Shown: positions 51,531-60,378, counted from the stretch's first letter. The stretch is 64,000 nt of DNA from Coliplasma sp045538555 (GCA_045538555.1 JAZSRP010000021.1:1-64000), one strand, 5' to 3'. Numbers and translations: made by a program. Notes: generated by a model not told the origin, from the letters alone.

Positions 51531-52208
51531 ATGCCTCACACTCTTGCTATCAGCCCTGTGGCTCATATCTACAATGACATGACCCAAAAATTTGGGATCC
51601 CCCGCCAGAGCGGTCTGGCAAAGGGAGTTTTGTCAAAAATAGTTTTTTGCCCTGAGTTTGCCTCTGCTGATGCGGTTAGGGGGCTGGAGGGATTTAGCCA
51701 CATCTGGCTTTTGTGGGAGTTTTCGGAATCAAAAAAAGAAAACGTATCCCTCACCGTCCGTCCTCCCCGTCTGGGAGGCAACGAGCGTTTGGGCGTTTTT
51801 GCCACCCGCTCTCCTTTTCGGCCAAACCCCATCGGTCTGTCATGCGTGCGTCTGGACAGAATTGTGCTTGAAAACGACAAGCCCGTTCTCTACGTGCTGG
51901 GCGCAGATCTTATGAACGGAACCCCCATTCTTGACATCAAGCCCTATCTGCCCTATGCGGACTGTATTCCCGATGCCGCAGGCGGTTTTGCGGAGGGGAT
52001 TCCCGATACTTTGAGGGTTGATCTTTGTGCGTTGAAGGGCGATGAGCTGTCACGGGAGGAACTGGACACGGTGGTTTCGCTTTTGGAATGTGATCCGCGC
52101 CCTCGCTATCACAATGACCCGTCACGGGTATACGGCATGGCTTTTGGGTCAAAAAACGTAAAATTTCGTGTAGAAAACGGAACTTTGTATCTTTTGAAAA
52201 TAGAATAA
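51531..52208 (+). CDS. trmO: tRNA (t6A37) N6-methyltransferase TrmO (TsaA/YaeB)
   Basis: 225 residues. The N-terminal beta-barrel has FGIPRQSGLAKGV...FSHIWLLWEF, then FATRSPFRPNPIGLSCVRL, the SAM-binding signature of the TrmO family. ILDIKPYLPYADC and the C-terminal FRVEN...YLL strand complete it. It adds a methyl to t6A37 in threonine tRNA. ATG 51531 is preceded by AAAGGAA and lies behind the promoter. Confidence 0.92.
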   Translation: MPHTLAISPVAHIYNDMTQKFGIPRQSGLAKGVLSKIVFCPEFASADAVRGLEGFSHIWLLWEFSESKKENVSLTVRPPRLGGNERLGVFATRSPFRPNPIGLSCVRLDRIVLENDKPVLYVLGADLMNGTPILDIKPYLPYADCIPDAAGGFAEGIPDTLRVDLCALKGDELSREELDTVVSLLECDPRPRYHNDPSRVYGMAFGSKNVKFRVENGTLYLLKIE

Positions 52209-52211
52209 AAA

Positions 52212-52253
52212 ACAAACGGTTGGCTCCATTTTGCGGAACCAACCGTTTTTTGA
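52212..52253. terminator. Bidirectional terminator between trmO and the DUF4855 gene
   Basis: AACGGTTGG(C)TCC pairs with GGA(A)CCAACCGTT. T runs follow the stem on both strands. Confidence 0.85.
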
Positions 52254-52268
52254 TTAAAAAATGTTTTG

Positions 52269-54899
52269 TTATCCTACCGTGACGGTTACTTTTGTTGGAG
52301 CGCTCTTGCTGTGGCCAAAATCCAAAACTGCATAGAAACAGTCTTCGCCAAAAAATTCCTTTGGTGCAAAATAAGTGTAGGTTCCGTCAAGGTTGACCTG
52401 GACGGAGCCGTATTTGGGGGATACTTCAATCTCAACAATTCCGCCTTCTTTTCCTGTCAGGTCAAACGAGCTGCTGACGGAGTTGTCCTTTTGGCAGGTG
52501 AGGGTCACGTCGCCGTCTGACAGGGAGGAGCCGGACATATCTTTTGCAACGTATTGTTCTTTTGCAAACAGGTAGGTATCGTCATAGATCTTGCGTACAG
52601 AGGGGTCCTCGGAATAGCAAGCAGTATGGAATGCTCCAGGCACTCCGCCCTGATAATAGATCTTGACCGCATTCATATAACCGGTCTGTGCACCTGCAAT
52701 AAGATATTCTGCATAGCGGGATGCGTCCTGCTTGTTGCGCGGATCGTTGATCTCCAGCTCCACGCACATTCCGTACAGCTTGGTGGTTTGTGCGTTGTCA
52801 TAGAGAATGTCTGATGTAAAGCTGTTTTGAAACATATAGTTGGGCTGCATGCAGGCAAGGTCAAAGCCCAGTTCTTTCCAATCGGAATATCCCGATGCTC
52901 TCTGATAAGGGATCCAAAAGAGCTTTACACCCAGCTTGTGGGCATAATCTGAGGCATATCGGATCAGTTCGGTCTCATGGGGATCACTATACGTGATGGC
53001 TTCCTCAAACCAGTAGAATCCGCAAAAATCCAGATGCCCGTAGCCGCCGCTCTTAAATCTTTTGAACTCCTCGTCCATGATCCATTTGATGGCTTTTTTG
53101 CGATCCTCAATGCGGCTGAAATCCTCATCCTTTCCGTCACCGTCAATGTCTCCAAAAGGATTTGCGGCTCCGCTGTTCAGCGTGCGGAAGGTGTACAGAA
53201 TGGGGGTAAAAACTTTTACTTTATAATTATCAATAGACAGCGCATCTCCCACCAGCTCCACGCATTGGTCAAGGGCGTCCATGTTTCTGTCAGGGGTAAA
53301 AATATTGTCCACGTAGGTTTTCCACCCGTTGGCACTGCGTCCGTAATCACTGTAATTGAATGCGGTGTAGGGAAGGAACAGGAATGCGTCAAAGAATGTG
53401 TCCTTGATGATTCCGTTCTGGTCAAGGTATGCCACGTGGGAGAGATATTCGTCCTTTGTAATAAATCCGTTTTCGGTGGGAATATTTGAATCATCCACAA
53501 GACAGTTGTAGGACAGGAGCATGTTGTTGACTCCGCAGAATCTGTCCGGGGTGATATATTCGTTGTCAAAAATATTGTTTTCGCCTTCTTGGTCCGGAAC
53601 GATCTTGTTTGCGTTGTCCGGAACCTTTTTTGTGCCTTTTACTGCGATCTCATCGACGTAGCAATGTACGTCAACCGAAAAACGGAATTTTACAAACCGT
53701 GCGTCATAGTGATCCAGTCCCTTTTCCACCATTACGATGGCATTCTCTGCCGTGGCGGTGACTGAGGGTTGAATATAGAGGGTCTGCCAGTCTCTGCCGT
53801 TCTGGGAGGCAAGGATCGTGACGTTTCGGGGCAGATTGACACCTGCGCTCGAATCTCTCAAAAAGTTGATAGAAAATCCGCTGATACAGGAGCTGTTGCC
53901 CAGATCGTATACCAGCTCACGCGTTGCTCCTCTGGTGGTATGAAACCATGCGGTGTCCGAATACGACGGGAGGGAAGCATATTTTTCGTCGGTGAGTATG
54001 GAGGTGCTTTTTGTGTTGTACCACTCGGTGGCCATATCTGCGGTAAAAGTTTCACCGGAGAACACCTGTGCGGTTTTGCCTTTTATCAGGTTTTGTTCTA
54101 TGTTATAGTCGGGCTCGCTCTCGCTCCAGTAGGAGGGAGTCTCCACAAATGGCGGCTCTGTGGAGCCGTAGTATTCTTTGCCGCTGACAGTGCCCTCGGG
54201 CGCAGAATCGTTATATTCCGAACTGTAAGCAATGCAGCTTATTTCGCCTACAAAAAGCCATACCGAGGCAATGTTTGAAAAATCGTATTTGATATATCTT
54301 GCTTTGACGCTTCCCTGCAAAAGCACGCCCAGATCCCACTGGTCGTCAGTGCCAATGTCCTTTGGCGGATGTGCTTTTCCCACGGTGACGTATTTTTTGT
54401 CCTCACCTGCAACGCTGACGGTCATTGTGTTGCAGATGCTGATGCCGTAGGAAGGAAGATTCAGAACTCTTGCGTGAAAATCCAGAATCCCATCCGTTTC
54501 ATGTCCCAGATCAAAGGTGACGGTGAGTCCCTGACCGGAGTTGCTGTAATATCCCGCCCACTGATCTTGACTAAATCCTACGGGCAAATTCCCGTCGGTG
54601 AGCAGGTTGGTTGTGTCGGGATAATTCTCGCTTGCCGTGCGTGAAACAGAATAGGACAGTCCTCTGAGCAGATTTTTGCTGCTCAGAGTCCTGTCCGAAT
54701 TGTCTGACAAAACGGAATCAATCTGTTGTTTGAGAGGGTTTGCGGTGATGCCGCCGTCCGTGCTGACGTCCGTGTAGGAGCCCTGCTGTGAGCTGTGAGA
54801 GCCCGCGTCGGAATCAGAGGACATGTCCTCTGTTGTTTTGGCGCAGCCGACCGTCAGGGCAAAGCAAAAAATAAGTAGAATGCTCAAGAATTTTTTCAT
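52269..54899 (-). CDS. DUF4855 lipoprotein with discoidin-like (F5/8 type C) domains
   Basis: 876 residues. The lipoprotein signal is MKKFLSILLIFCFALTVGC. Two F5/8 type C-like carbohydrate-binding modules occupy ~70-210 and ~255-410 (LLRGLSYSVSRTASENYPD; DTAWFHTTRGATRELVYDLGNSSCISGFSINFLRDSSAG). The DUF4855 domain covers ~440-780 (NMLLSYNCLVDD, DAFLFLPYTAFNYSDYGRSANGW, FDLACMQPNYMFQ), a probable TIM-barrel of unknown activity. A C-terminal Ig-like strand set follows (YGSVQVNLDGTYTYFAPKEFFGEDCF). GGAG precedes ATG 54899. It lies downstream of the small discoidin lipoprotein without a terminator between them. Confidence 0.85.
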   Translation of the reverse strand: MKKFLSILLIFCFALTVGCAKTTEDMSSDSDAGSHSSQQGSYTDVSTDGGITANPLKQQIDSVLSDNSDRTLSSKNLLRGLSYSVSRTASENYPDTTNLLTDGNLPVGFSQDQWAGYYSNSGQGLTVTFDLGHETDGILDFHARVLNLPSYGISICNTMTVSVAGEDKKYVTVGKAHPPKDIGTDDQWDLGVLLQGSVKARYIKYDFSNIASVWLFVGEISCIAYSSEYNDSAPEGTVSGKEYYGSTEPPFVETPSYWSESEPDYNIEQNLIKGKTAQVFSGETFTADMATEWYNTKSTSILTDEKYASLPSYSDTAWFHTTRGATRELVYDLGNSSCISGFSINFLRDSSAGVNLPRNVTILASQNGRDWQTLYIQPSVTATAENAIVMVEKGLDHYDARFVKFRFSVDVHCYVDEIAVKGTKKVPDNANKIVPDQEGENNIFDNEYITPDRFCGVNNMLLSYNCLVDDSNIPTENGFITKDEYLSHVAYLDQNGIIKDTFFDAFLFLPYTAFNYSDYGRSANGWKTYVDNIFTPDRNMDALDQCVELVGDALSIDNYKVKVFTPILYTFRTLNSGAANPFGDIDGDGKDEDFSRIEDRKKAIKWIMDEEFKRFKSGGYGHLDFCGFYWFEEAITYSDPHETELIRYASDYAHKLGVKLFWIPYQRASGYSDWKELGFDLACMQPNYMFQNSFTSDILYDNAQTTKLYGMCVELEINDPRNKQDASRYAEYLIAGAQTGYMNAVKIYYQGGVPGAFHTACYSEDPSVRKIYDDTYLFAKEQYVAKDMSGSSLSDGDVTLTCQKDNSVSSSFDLTGKEGGIVEIEVSPKYGSVQVNLDGTYTYFAPKEFFGEDCFYAVLDFGHSKSAPTKVTVTVG

Positions 54900-54980
54900 G
54901 GTTATTTTCTCCATTGTCCCGCAGGCGTACTGCGAGAATGATTCGGTTGTGTTTATTCAGTTAAAGTTTTTTTGAAACGA

Positions 54981-55748
54981 TCAGCCGAGAATGACCTCGA
55001 TCTCGTTGAGGAATGTCCAAACTCCGCCGTAATCTGCAACGTCAACGTCGATCTTGATGTATCTGGATGTAGCAAGCTCGCTCAGAACCATCTCGGCCCA
55101 AACGGGAGCGGAGGCATCGGGGATGGTCAGCTGTCCGAGAGTTGCAAACGAAGAACCGTCATTGGAGCCGGAAGCTGTGATGGAATCGGGTGCAACCAGA
55201 CCTGCGGGGTTGGAGGGCCAGAGGTGAACTCTGATCTTCTCGATGTTGGAGTAGGACTCGCCAAGATCAATAACGATGGTTCCCACGCCGTCAGTAACGT
55301 TGAGCAGAGTTTTGTCAGATGCATCCCAGTTGTGATAAAAAGCAAACCAGGAGTTGTCAAAATTCTGTTCGGCAGATGCTGCGCCGTCAGTGAGGCTTGC
55401 AGTGTAGTTGCCTGCTTTGGAGGGGTCGCCGGTATAATCCTTGTTGAGTGCAACGTTGGTGCCTGCCTCGCCAGTGACGCCGCTTACGTCCTCAAGTGAG
55501 GGCTCGCTGGTGTCGGCGCTTGCTTCAGTGCTGATCTCGTCACTGGTTTCGGTGCTTGCCTCGGCGCTGGTGTCATCAGAGGCGGCAGTGCTTGTATCGG
55601 TGCTGTCGGCTGCTGAGGTTGTTGAGGTTGTTGAGGTTGTTGAGGTTGCTGCAGAGGACTCTGCGGGCTCCTCGGTCTTGTTGCAAGCCGCAAATGCAAA
55701 GCAGCAGACTACAAGAAGAATTGCAAGAACAAATGAAAGCTTTTTCAT
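54981..55748 (-). CDS. Discoidin-domain lipoprotein with Ser/Thr-rich repeat linker
   Basis: 255 residues. The lipoprotein signal is MKKLSFVLAILLVVCCFAFAAC. A ~65-residue linker rich in Ser, Thr, Asp and Glu (a TST repeat, then TSAEASTETSDE) leads to a single F5/8 type C-like module (NVALNKDYTGDPS...YIKIDVDVADYGGVWTFLNEIEVIL). It probably displays a sugar-binding head above the cell wall. The linker DNA includes four 9-base repeats. AAGGAG and a consensus promoter lie upstream. The last module resembles the first module of the DUF4855 lipoprotein next door. Confidence 0.85.
   Translation of the reverse strand: MKKLSFVLAILLVVCCFAFAACNKTEEPAESSAATSTTSTTSTTSAADSTDTSTAASDDTSAEASTETSDEISTEASADTSEPSLEDVSGVTGEAGTNVALNKDYTGDPSKAGNYTASLTDGAASAEQNFDNSWFAFYHNWDASDKTLLNVTDGVGTIVIDLGESYSNIEKIRVHLWPSNPAGLVAPDSITASGSNDGSSFATLGQLTIPDASAPVWAEMVLSELATSRYIKIDVDVADYGGVWTFLNEIEVILG
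55614..55649. repeat. Four-fold 9-base tandem repeat in the lipoprotein linker
   Basis: TGAGGTTGT is repeated from 55614 to 55649, with the last copy ending in C. On the minus strand it encodes the repeated Ser-Thr-Thr part of the linker. The unit is a multiple of three, so copy-number change would alter linker length without a frameshift. Confidence 0.9.
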
Positions 55749-55783
55749 AACAAAACGATCTCCTTTTGTTTATTGTTAAAAAG

Positions 55784-55812
55784 ATTATATATTCAAATCC
55801 ATACGATGTCAA
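55784..55812 (-). promoter_or_regulatory. Consensus promoter for the discoidin lipoprotein genes
   Basis: On the minus strand: TTGACA (55812-55807), 17-base spacer, TATAAT (55789-55784). Confidence 0.85.
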
Positions 55813-55902
55813 GTGTTTTTAGATTTCGCCGTGGGTTTGACCTGCAAAATGCTGCCAAAAAAAGGAAATGAAAAATAGTTTGTTTATTTTTCAAAAAATC
55901 AC

Positions 55903-55931
55903 TTGCAATTCTGTTGGAAAATATGTATAAT
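55903..55931 (+). promoter_or_regulatory. Promoter of the cmk-plsC-ispH/rpsA operon
   Basis: TTGCAA (55903-55908), 17-base spacer, TATAAT (55926-55931). It is about 20 bases from the cmk start at 55950, so the leader is short. Confidence 0.8.
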
Positions 55932-55949
55932 CGTACATTGGTGATATTT

Positions 55950-56630
55950 ATGTTTGAACCGACTGTCAAAATTGCCATCGACGGTCCCTCCGGCTCGGGG
56001 AAGAGCACCCTTGCAAAATTGCTTGCAAAGCATTATGGCTTTGTATACATAGACACCGGCGCACTTTACCGCACGGTCGGCCTTGCGGTGATGGAGCGTG
56101 GACTTGCCTCCGATGATGCAGAGGGGATAGTTGCCATGCTTCCGTCGGTGAATATCAGCATGCGTCTTGAGGATGGCGGAAACGCTGTCTATCTTGACGG
56201 CCGCCGTATGGGCGGAGAGATTCGCACTCCCGAGTGCTCAAAGTATGCCTCAGACGTTTCCAAGATTCCGCAGGTCAGAGCGTTTTTGCTGGAAACTCAG
56301 CGCAGTATCGCTCGTGAAAACAACGTTATCATGGACGGCAGAGATATCGGGACAGTTATTCTCCCCGACGCACAGGTCAAGATTTTTATGACCGCATCCG
56401 ATGACGCCCGTGCAGAGCGCCGTTTCAGAGAGCTGATCGAGGCAGGAAAAAATGTGACTCTGCAGGAGGTCAAGGCGGACATGGCGTGGCGTGATGCCAA
56501 CGACAGCGGGCGCAAGATTGCTCCGGCAGTTCCCGCCGAGGATGCAGTGATGTTTGACAACTCACGGCTTTCGGTAGAGGATACCGTTGCGGAGGCAATC
56601 AAAATTATTGACAGCAGGTTGAGTATATGA
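55950..56630 (+). CDS. cmk: Cytidylate kinase
   Basis: 226 residues. The P-loop is IAIDGPSGSGKSTLAKLLA. Then YIDTGALYRTVGLAVM, RDIGTVILPDAQVKIFMTAS and MAWRDANDSGRKIAP are diagnostic for CMP/dCMP kinase. It makes CDP/dCDP from CMP/dCMP. The ATG at 55950 is preferred because an in-frame start at 55914 would lie upstream of the -10 box. It is followed by plsC with an ATGA overlap, the common clostridial order cmk-plsC-ispH. Confidence 0.95.
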   Translation: MFEPTVKIAIDGPSGSGKSTLAKLLAKHYGFVYIDTGALYRTVGLAVMERGLASDDAEGIVAMLPSVNISMRLEDGGNAVYLDGRRMGGEIRTPECSKYASDVSKIPQVRAFLLETQRSIARENNVIMDGRDIGTVILPDAQVKIFMTASDDARAERRFRELIEAGKNVTLQEVKADMAWRDANDSGRKIAPAVPAEDAVMFDNSRLSVEDTVAEAIKIIDSRLSI

Positions 56631-57244
56631 ACCTTTACCCACTGGCGTATCATGCCGCCAAGCTGTATGCGCGGATTTTTTACCGTGTCAAGTTTATCGG
56701 CACAGAGAACGAGCCCAAAGAGGGCAGTTACATTGCTTTTTCAAATCATACTTCATACATGGATCCGGTGTTTACTGCCTGCGGTTTGAAAAGAAGGGTT
56801 TCTTTTATGGCAAAGGCATCGCTGAAGAACAGCTCGTTTCTTCGCTGGGTGTTTGACGGCTGCGGGGTGTTTACCGTAAACAGAGGCGAGTCTGACATGC
56901 AAGCAATGCGTGTGGCGTTTGACGTGATCCAAAAGGGCAACAATCTTGCCATCTATCCTCAGGGCACCCGCCAGCCGGGAGTGGAGCCCGTTCCCTCACT
57001 GGCACAGCCGGGAATCGGCCTGATCGCAAAAAAAACCGAGCCCCTGTTGCTGCCCATCACCATTTGCTACGGCAGGAACAAAAAGCAAAAACCCACCATC
57101 TTTCGCAAGGTGAAGGTATATATAGGCAAGCCCATCCCCCCGTCGGAGTATCTCTCCATCAACGAGTCCCCCAACTCCCGTGAGATATCCGAGTATTGCT
57201 TTGCACGGATCTGTGAGACTTTTGCGGAGCACAACGGAAAATAG
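56627..57244 (+). CDS. plsC: 1-acyl-sn-glycerol-3-phosphate acyltransferase PlsC
   Basis: 205 residues. The acyltransferase motifs are FSNHTSYMDPV (HxxxxD, motif I), FTVNRGESD (motif II) and IYPQGTRQPG (motif III). It adds the second acyl chain to make phosphatidic acid at the inner membrane face. It starts on the cmk stop (ATGA), and its stop shares a base with the GTG start of ispH/rpsA. Confidence 0.93.
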   Translation: MNLYPLAYHAAKLYARIFYRVKFIGTENEPKEGSYIAFSNHTSYMDPVFTACGLKRRVSFMAKASLKNSSFLRWVFDGCGVFTVNRGESDMQAMRVAFDVIQKGNNLAIYPQGTRQPGVEPVPSLAQPGIGLIAKKTEPLLLPITICYGRNKKQKPTIFRKVKVYIGKPIPPSEYLSINESPNSREISEYCFARICETFAEHNGK

Positions 57245-59268
57245 TGGCTGATATCAGGGTTACCAAGCACGGCGGATTCTGCTTTGGGGTGAAGCGAGCC
57301 GTGGATATGATCGAGGAAAAGCTCACAAAAGGCGACCGCAGGATATACTGCCTGGGCGAGCTGATACACAATCCCGATTTTACGCGCTCTCTGACAGAGA
57401 GGGGAGTCACCTTTTTGGAAACCGACGATCTGGAGGGTCTGGAGGGTGATCCGCTGATATTTATACGCACACACGGTGCCACCGAGGAGGTGTATGACCG
57501 TCTGCGTGAAAAGAATTTTGAATTTGTGGACGCTACCTGTCCGTACGTAAAAAAGCTTCGTGATATCGTTGCATCCCAGCCGTCAGAAACGCAGGTGGTG
57601 ATGATCGGCAATGAGAATCACCCCGAGGTTTTGGGTGTGATGAGTTGTGCCAAGGGTCATGGAATGGTTTTTGCGGACAGTGAGGAGATAAAAAAAGCAT
57701 TTTCCCGCACGGCTGCGGATTTTTGTGATATGATACTTGTGGCACAGACCACATATGATATCTCGGAATGGCAGAAATGTGCGTCACTGATAAAAGAAAT
57801 TTTTCCTGCCTGTCGTGTGTATGATACGATCTGCCGTGTCACCTCTGACAGACAAAAAGAGATGGAACAGCTTGCCGCAGAGAGCGATCTGACTGTTGCG
57901 GTGGGCGGTTTTCACAGCTCAAACACAGCCAAGCTGTGTGCCGTTGCCTCAAAGGTGTGCAAAAACTCCTTTCACATCGAGGGAGCGTCGGATCTTACGG
58001 AGCTTGCTCCGCTGATAAAGAAATCAAAAATTATTACAATAGCCGCAGGGGCATCGACACCCGGCGGAATAATACAGGAGGTTTACAACAAGATGACAGA
58101 CATCATCAAAGAGGAACTCAGCTTTGCTGAAATGCTCGAAAATTCATTCAAAACATTAAATACAGGTGAAAGGGTCAAAGGTATCGTTTTGGCGGTGAAT
58201 CCCGCTGAGGTCAAGATCGATCTCGGAACCAAGCACACCGGAATTCTCCCCTATGACGAAATCACTGCTGAGGGCGGCGTTGATCTCAACGAGCTCTACA
58301 AGGTGGGTGACGAGGTAGAGGTTATCTGCGGCAAGTTCAGCGACGCTGACGGTACAGTTCTTCTTTCCAGAAAGAAGATCGACCAGCACAAGTATTGGGA
58401 AGGAATCAAAGCAGCCCGTGAGTCCGGCGAGATGCTCAACGGCACCATCAAGGAGATCATCAAGAATGACAACGGCTATGCAGGCGTTATCGTTATGTAC
58501 GGTCCCAACAAGGTGTTTATCCCCGCATCCCAGACAGGTATTCCCAAGGGCGAGGAGCTTGACTGCCTGAAGGGTCAGAAAGTAGATTTCAGAATCATTG
58601 ACGTCAACGAGCAGCGCAAGCGTGCAGTAGGTTCTATCAAGTCTTCCAACAGAGCATCCCGCAAAGCGGCAGAGGATGAGTTCTTTGCCACTGCAAAAGA
58701 GGGTGACAAGTTTGAGGGCAAGGTCCGCGCAATCATGAGCTATGGCGCATTTGTCAACCTTGGACCTGTTGACGGTATGGTTCACATTTCCGAGCTGTCC
58801 TGGGGCCGCCTCAAAAAGCCCGAGGAGGTTTTGAAAGAGGGCGATACCATCAACGTGTTTATCAAAGCGATCGATCCCGAAAAGAGACGTATCTCCCTTG
58901 GCTACAAGACCGAGGAGAACGATCCTTGGAATATTTTTGCAAAGAACTACAAGGTGGGCGACGTGGTTGACGCAACCATTGTCAGCATCATGCCTTTTGG
59001 CGCATTTGCAGAGATCTTCCCCGATTTCGACGGTCTGATCCACATCAGCCAGATCTCCACAAAGCCCGTTGCAAATCCCGCAACTGTATTTAAGAAGGGC
59101 GACAAGGTCACCGTAAAGATCACAGCAGCTGATTTTGAGAGAAGACGTCTCAGTCTCTCCATCAGAGCTCTCCTTGAGGATGAGCCCGCTGAGGAGGCAC
59201 CTGCAGAGGCAGTTGAGGCAGAGTCCGCCGATGCTCCCGCAGCAGATACCGACAAGACCGAGGAATAA
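57244..59268 (+). CDS. ispH: Fused IspH (HMBPP reductase) and ribosomal protein S1
   Basis: 674 residues. Residues 1-285 are IspH, the last enzyme of the MEP isoprenoid pathway, with its three cluster cysteines: Cys13 (GGFCFGV), Cys99 (ATCPYVKK) and Cys197 (ICRVTSDRQ). Residues ~305-650 hold four S1 RNA-binding domains; the third and fourth are the most typical (SYGAFVNLGPVDGMVHISELSW, PFGAFAEIFPDFDGLIHISQIS). The tail is Ala/Glu-rich and acidic. The fusion is known in many Clostridia. GTG at 57244 is used, directly coupled to plsC. Confidence 0.95.
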   Translation: MADIRVTKHGGFCFGVKRAVDMIEEKLTKGDRRIYCLGELIHNPDFTRSLTERGVTFLETDDLEGLEGDPLIFIRTHGATEEVYDRLREKNFEFVDATCPYVKKLRDIVASQPSETQVVMIGNENHPEVLGVMSCAKGHGMVFADSEEIKKAFSRTAADFCDMILVAQTTYDISEWQKCASLIKEIFPACRVYDTICRVTSDRQKEMEQLAAESDLTVAVGGFHSSNTAKLCAVASKVCKNSFHIEGASDLTELAPLIKKSKIITIAAGASTPGGIIQEVYNKMTDIIKEELSFAEMLENSFKTLNTGERVKGIVLAVNPAEVKIDLGTKHTGILPYDEITAEGGVDLNELYKVGDEVEVICGKFSDADGTVLLSRKKIDQHKYWEGIKAARESGEMLNGTIKEIIKNDNGYAGVIVMYGPNKVFIPASQTGIPKGEELDCLKGQKVDFRIIDVNEQRKRAVGSIKSSNRASRKAAEDEFFATAKEGDKFEGKVRAIMSYGAFVNLGPVDGMVHISELSWGRLKKPEEVLKEGDTINVFIKAIDPEKRRISLGYKTEENDPWNIFAKNYKVGDVVDATIVSIMPFGAFAEIFPDFDGLIHISQISTKPVANPATVFKKGDKVTVKITAADFERRRLSLSIRALLEDEPAEEAPAEAVEAESADAPAADTDKTEE

Positions 59269-59275
59269 TTTTGAA

Positions 59276-59315
59276 GCAAAAAACTGCAAGAGCATCAGCC
59301 CTTGCAGTTTTTTTG
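59276..59315. terminator. Bidirectional terminator between ispH/rpsA and tepA
   Basis: AAAAACTGCAAG pairs with CTTGCAGTTTTT, with T runs on both strands. It overlaps the last codons of the minus-strand gene. Confidence 0.85.
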
Positions 59316-60059
59316 TTTGCTTTGTCGTATCATTTCTTTTAGGGCAGCAACGGCGTCACCCAGTCCGCCTACGGAGTCAATAATTCCGTAGTTTACCGCA
59401 TCTCTGCCGTCAATTACGGTTCCGATATCTGTGGTCATATCCTCGGTTTTTGTCATCAGCTCCACAATGGTTTTTGGATCGGATCTTGAGTTGCGAACAA
59501 TAAAATCCACAATTCTGTCCTGCATTTTTGAAAGATTGGCAAAGGTTTGGGGAACTCCGATAACCAACCCGTTGAGCCGTACGGGGTGCAGTGTCATGGT
59601 GGCACTGGGAACAATAAAGGATTTTTTTGCCGACACTGCAAGGGGAACGCCGATAGAGTGGCCACCGCCCAAAACAAGAGAAACGGTGGGTTTTTTCATT
59701 CCGGCAATCAACTCCGCAATGGCAAGCCCCGCCTCCACATCACCGCCAATGGTGTTTAGGAGCAATAGCAGACCATCGATCTCACTGCTTTCTTCTACAG
59801 CAACAAGGGTGGGAATACATTGCTCGTATTTTGTGGATTTTGTGTCTGCTGAGGCGGCAAAATGCCCCTCGATCTGCCCCGCAATCACCATGGCGTGGAT
59901 GCAGCCGCCGTTGTTGGTGATCACACTGTGGCTGTGATCAGCGGTTTCTGCTCCGGTCTGATCGTGAGATGGGTTGGCTGCACTTTCGTCGCATTGGGAG
60001 AGCAAAAATCGTGAAAGATTTTTTTTGCGGTTTGTTGAGTGAATCGGAGATGATTTCAT
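59295..60059 (-). CDS. tepA: TepA-like ClpP-fold serine protease
   Basis: 254 residues. After a Ser/His-rich N-terminal ~60 residues comes a ClpP/crotonase fold. GLLLLLNTIGGDVEAGLAIAELI is the substrate-strand region. LGGGHSIGVPLAVSA holds the nucleophilic serine, and SATMTLHPVRLNG holds the histidine. Bacillus TepA (translocation-enhancing protein) is a cytoplasmic peptidase linked to secretion and spore proteins. ATG 60059 is preceded by AAAGGA. Earlier in-frame starts up to 60122 are less likely. Confidence 0.88.
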   Translation of the reverse strand: MKSSPIHSTNRKKNLSRFLLSQCDESAANPSHDQTGAETADHSHSVITNNGGCIHAMVIAGQIEGHFAASADTKSTKYEQCIPTLVAVEESSEIDGLLLLLNTIGGDVEAGLAIAELIAGMKKPTVSLVLGGGHSIGVPLAVSAKKSFIVPSATMTLHPVRLNGLVIGVPQTFANLSKMQDRIVDFIVRNSRSDPKTIVELMTKTEDMTTDIGTVIDGRDAVNYGIIDSVGGLGDAVAALKEMIRQSKQKNCKG

Positions 60060-60149
60060 AAAAAAACAGTCCTTTCGGCAAGGGTAGGGTGTGATATGTT
60101 TATTTTGCTGCAAAGAGCGCAAAGGTATTCGTTTTTTTGCAAAAAGGAC

Positions 60150-60178
60150 TTGAAAAAAAAAGCATTCCGTGATACAAT
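60150..60178 (+). promoter_or_regulatory. Orphan sigma-A promoter leading into tRNA-Ser relics
   Basis: TTGAAA (60150-60155), 17-base spacer, TACAAT (60173-60178). No gene follows for ~590 bases. The first tRNA-Ser relic starts ~11 bases after the -10 box, the same distance as for tRNA-Glu at 32280, so this is probably the original tRNA-Ser promoter. Confidence 0.6.
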
Positions 60179-60188
60179 GACAGACGTG

Positions 60189-60232
60189 CCGAGTTGTATG
60201 ACAAAAGTCACATAACGTGAGTTGCTCGAAAG
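60189..60232 (+). pseudogene. tRNA-Ser 5'-half relic 1 (most degenerate)
   Basis: GAGTT...CATAAC(G)TGAGTTGCTCGAAA aligns, with gaps, to bases 4-42 of the intact tRNA-Ser at 60767. The D-arm region is poorly kept and the 3' half is missing. Confidence 0.4.
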
Positions 60233-60378
60233 GTAGCCGAGCTCGTCACTTGAGAATGTGCAAAAGCTCGCGTTTTCTCGCAATATCTCCCAAATGCTTC
60301 ATTTTTCTTGAATTTTGGATGACAGCATTTCACTATCGGCCTTGCAAAAGCCGTGCAAAATTCAAACACAACCAAATA

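Noticed and set aside
58156..59295. 379-residue minus-strand, Leu/Cys-rich open frame
   Set aside because: Antisense to the S1 domains of ispH/rpsA. The Leu/Cys bias mirrors the Glu/Lys/Ala-rich sense codons.
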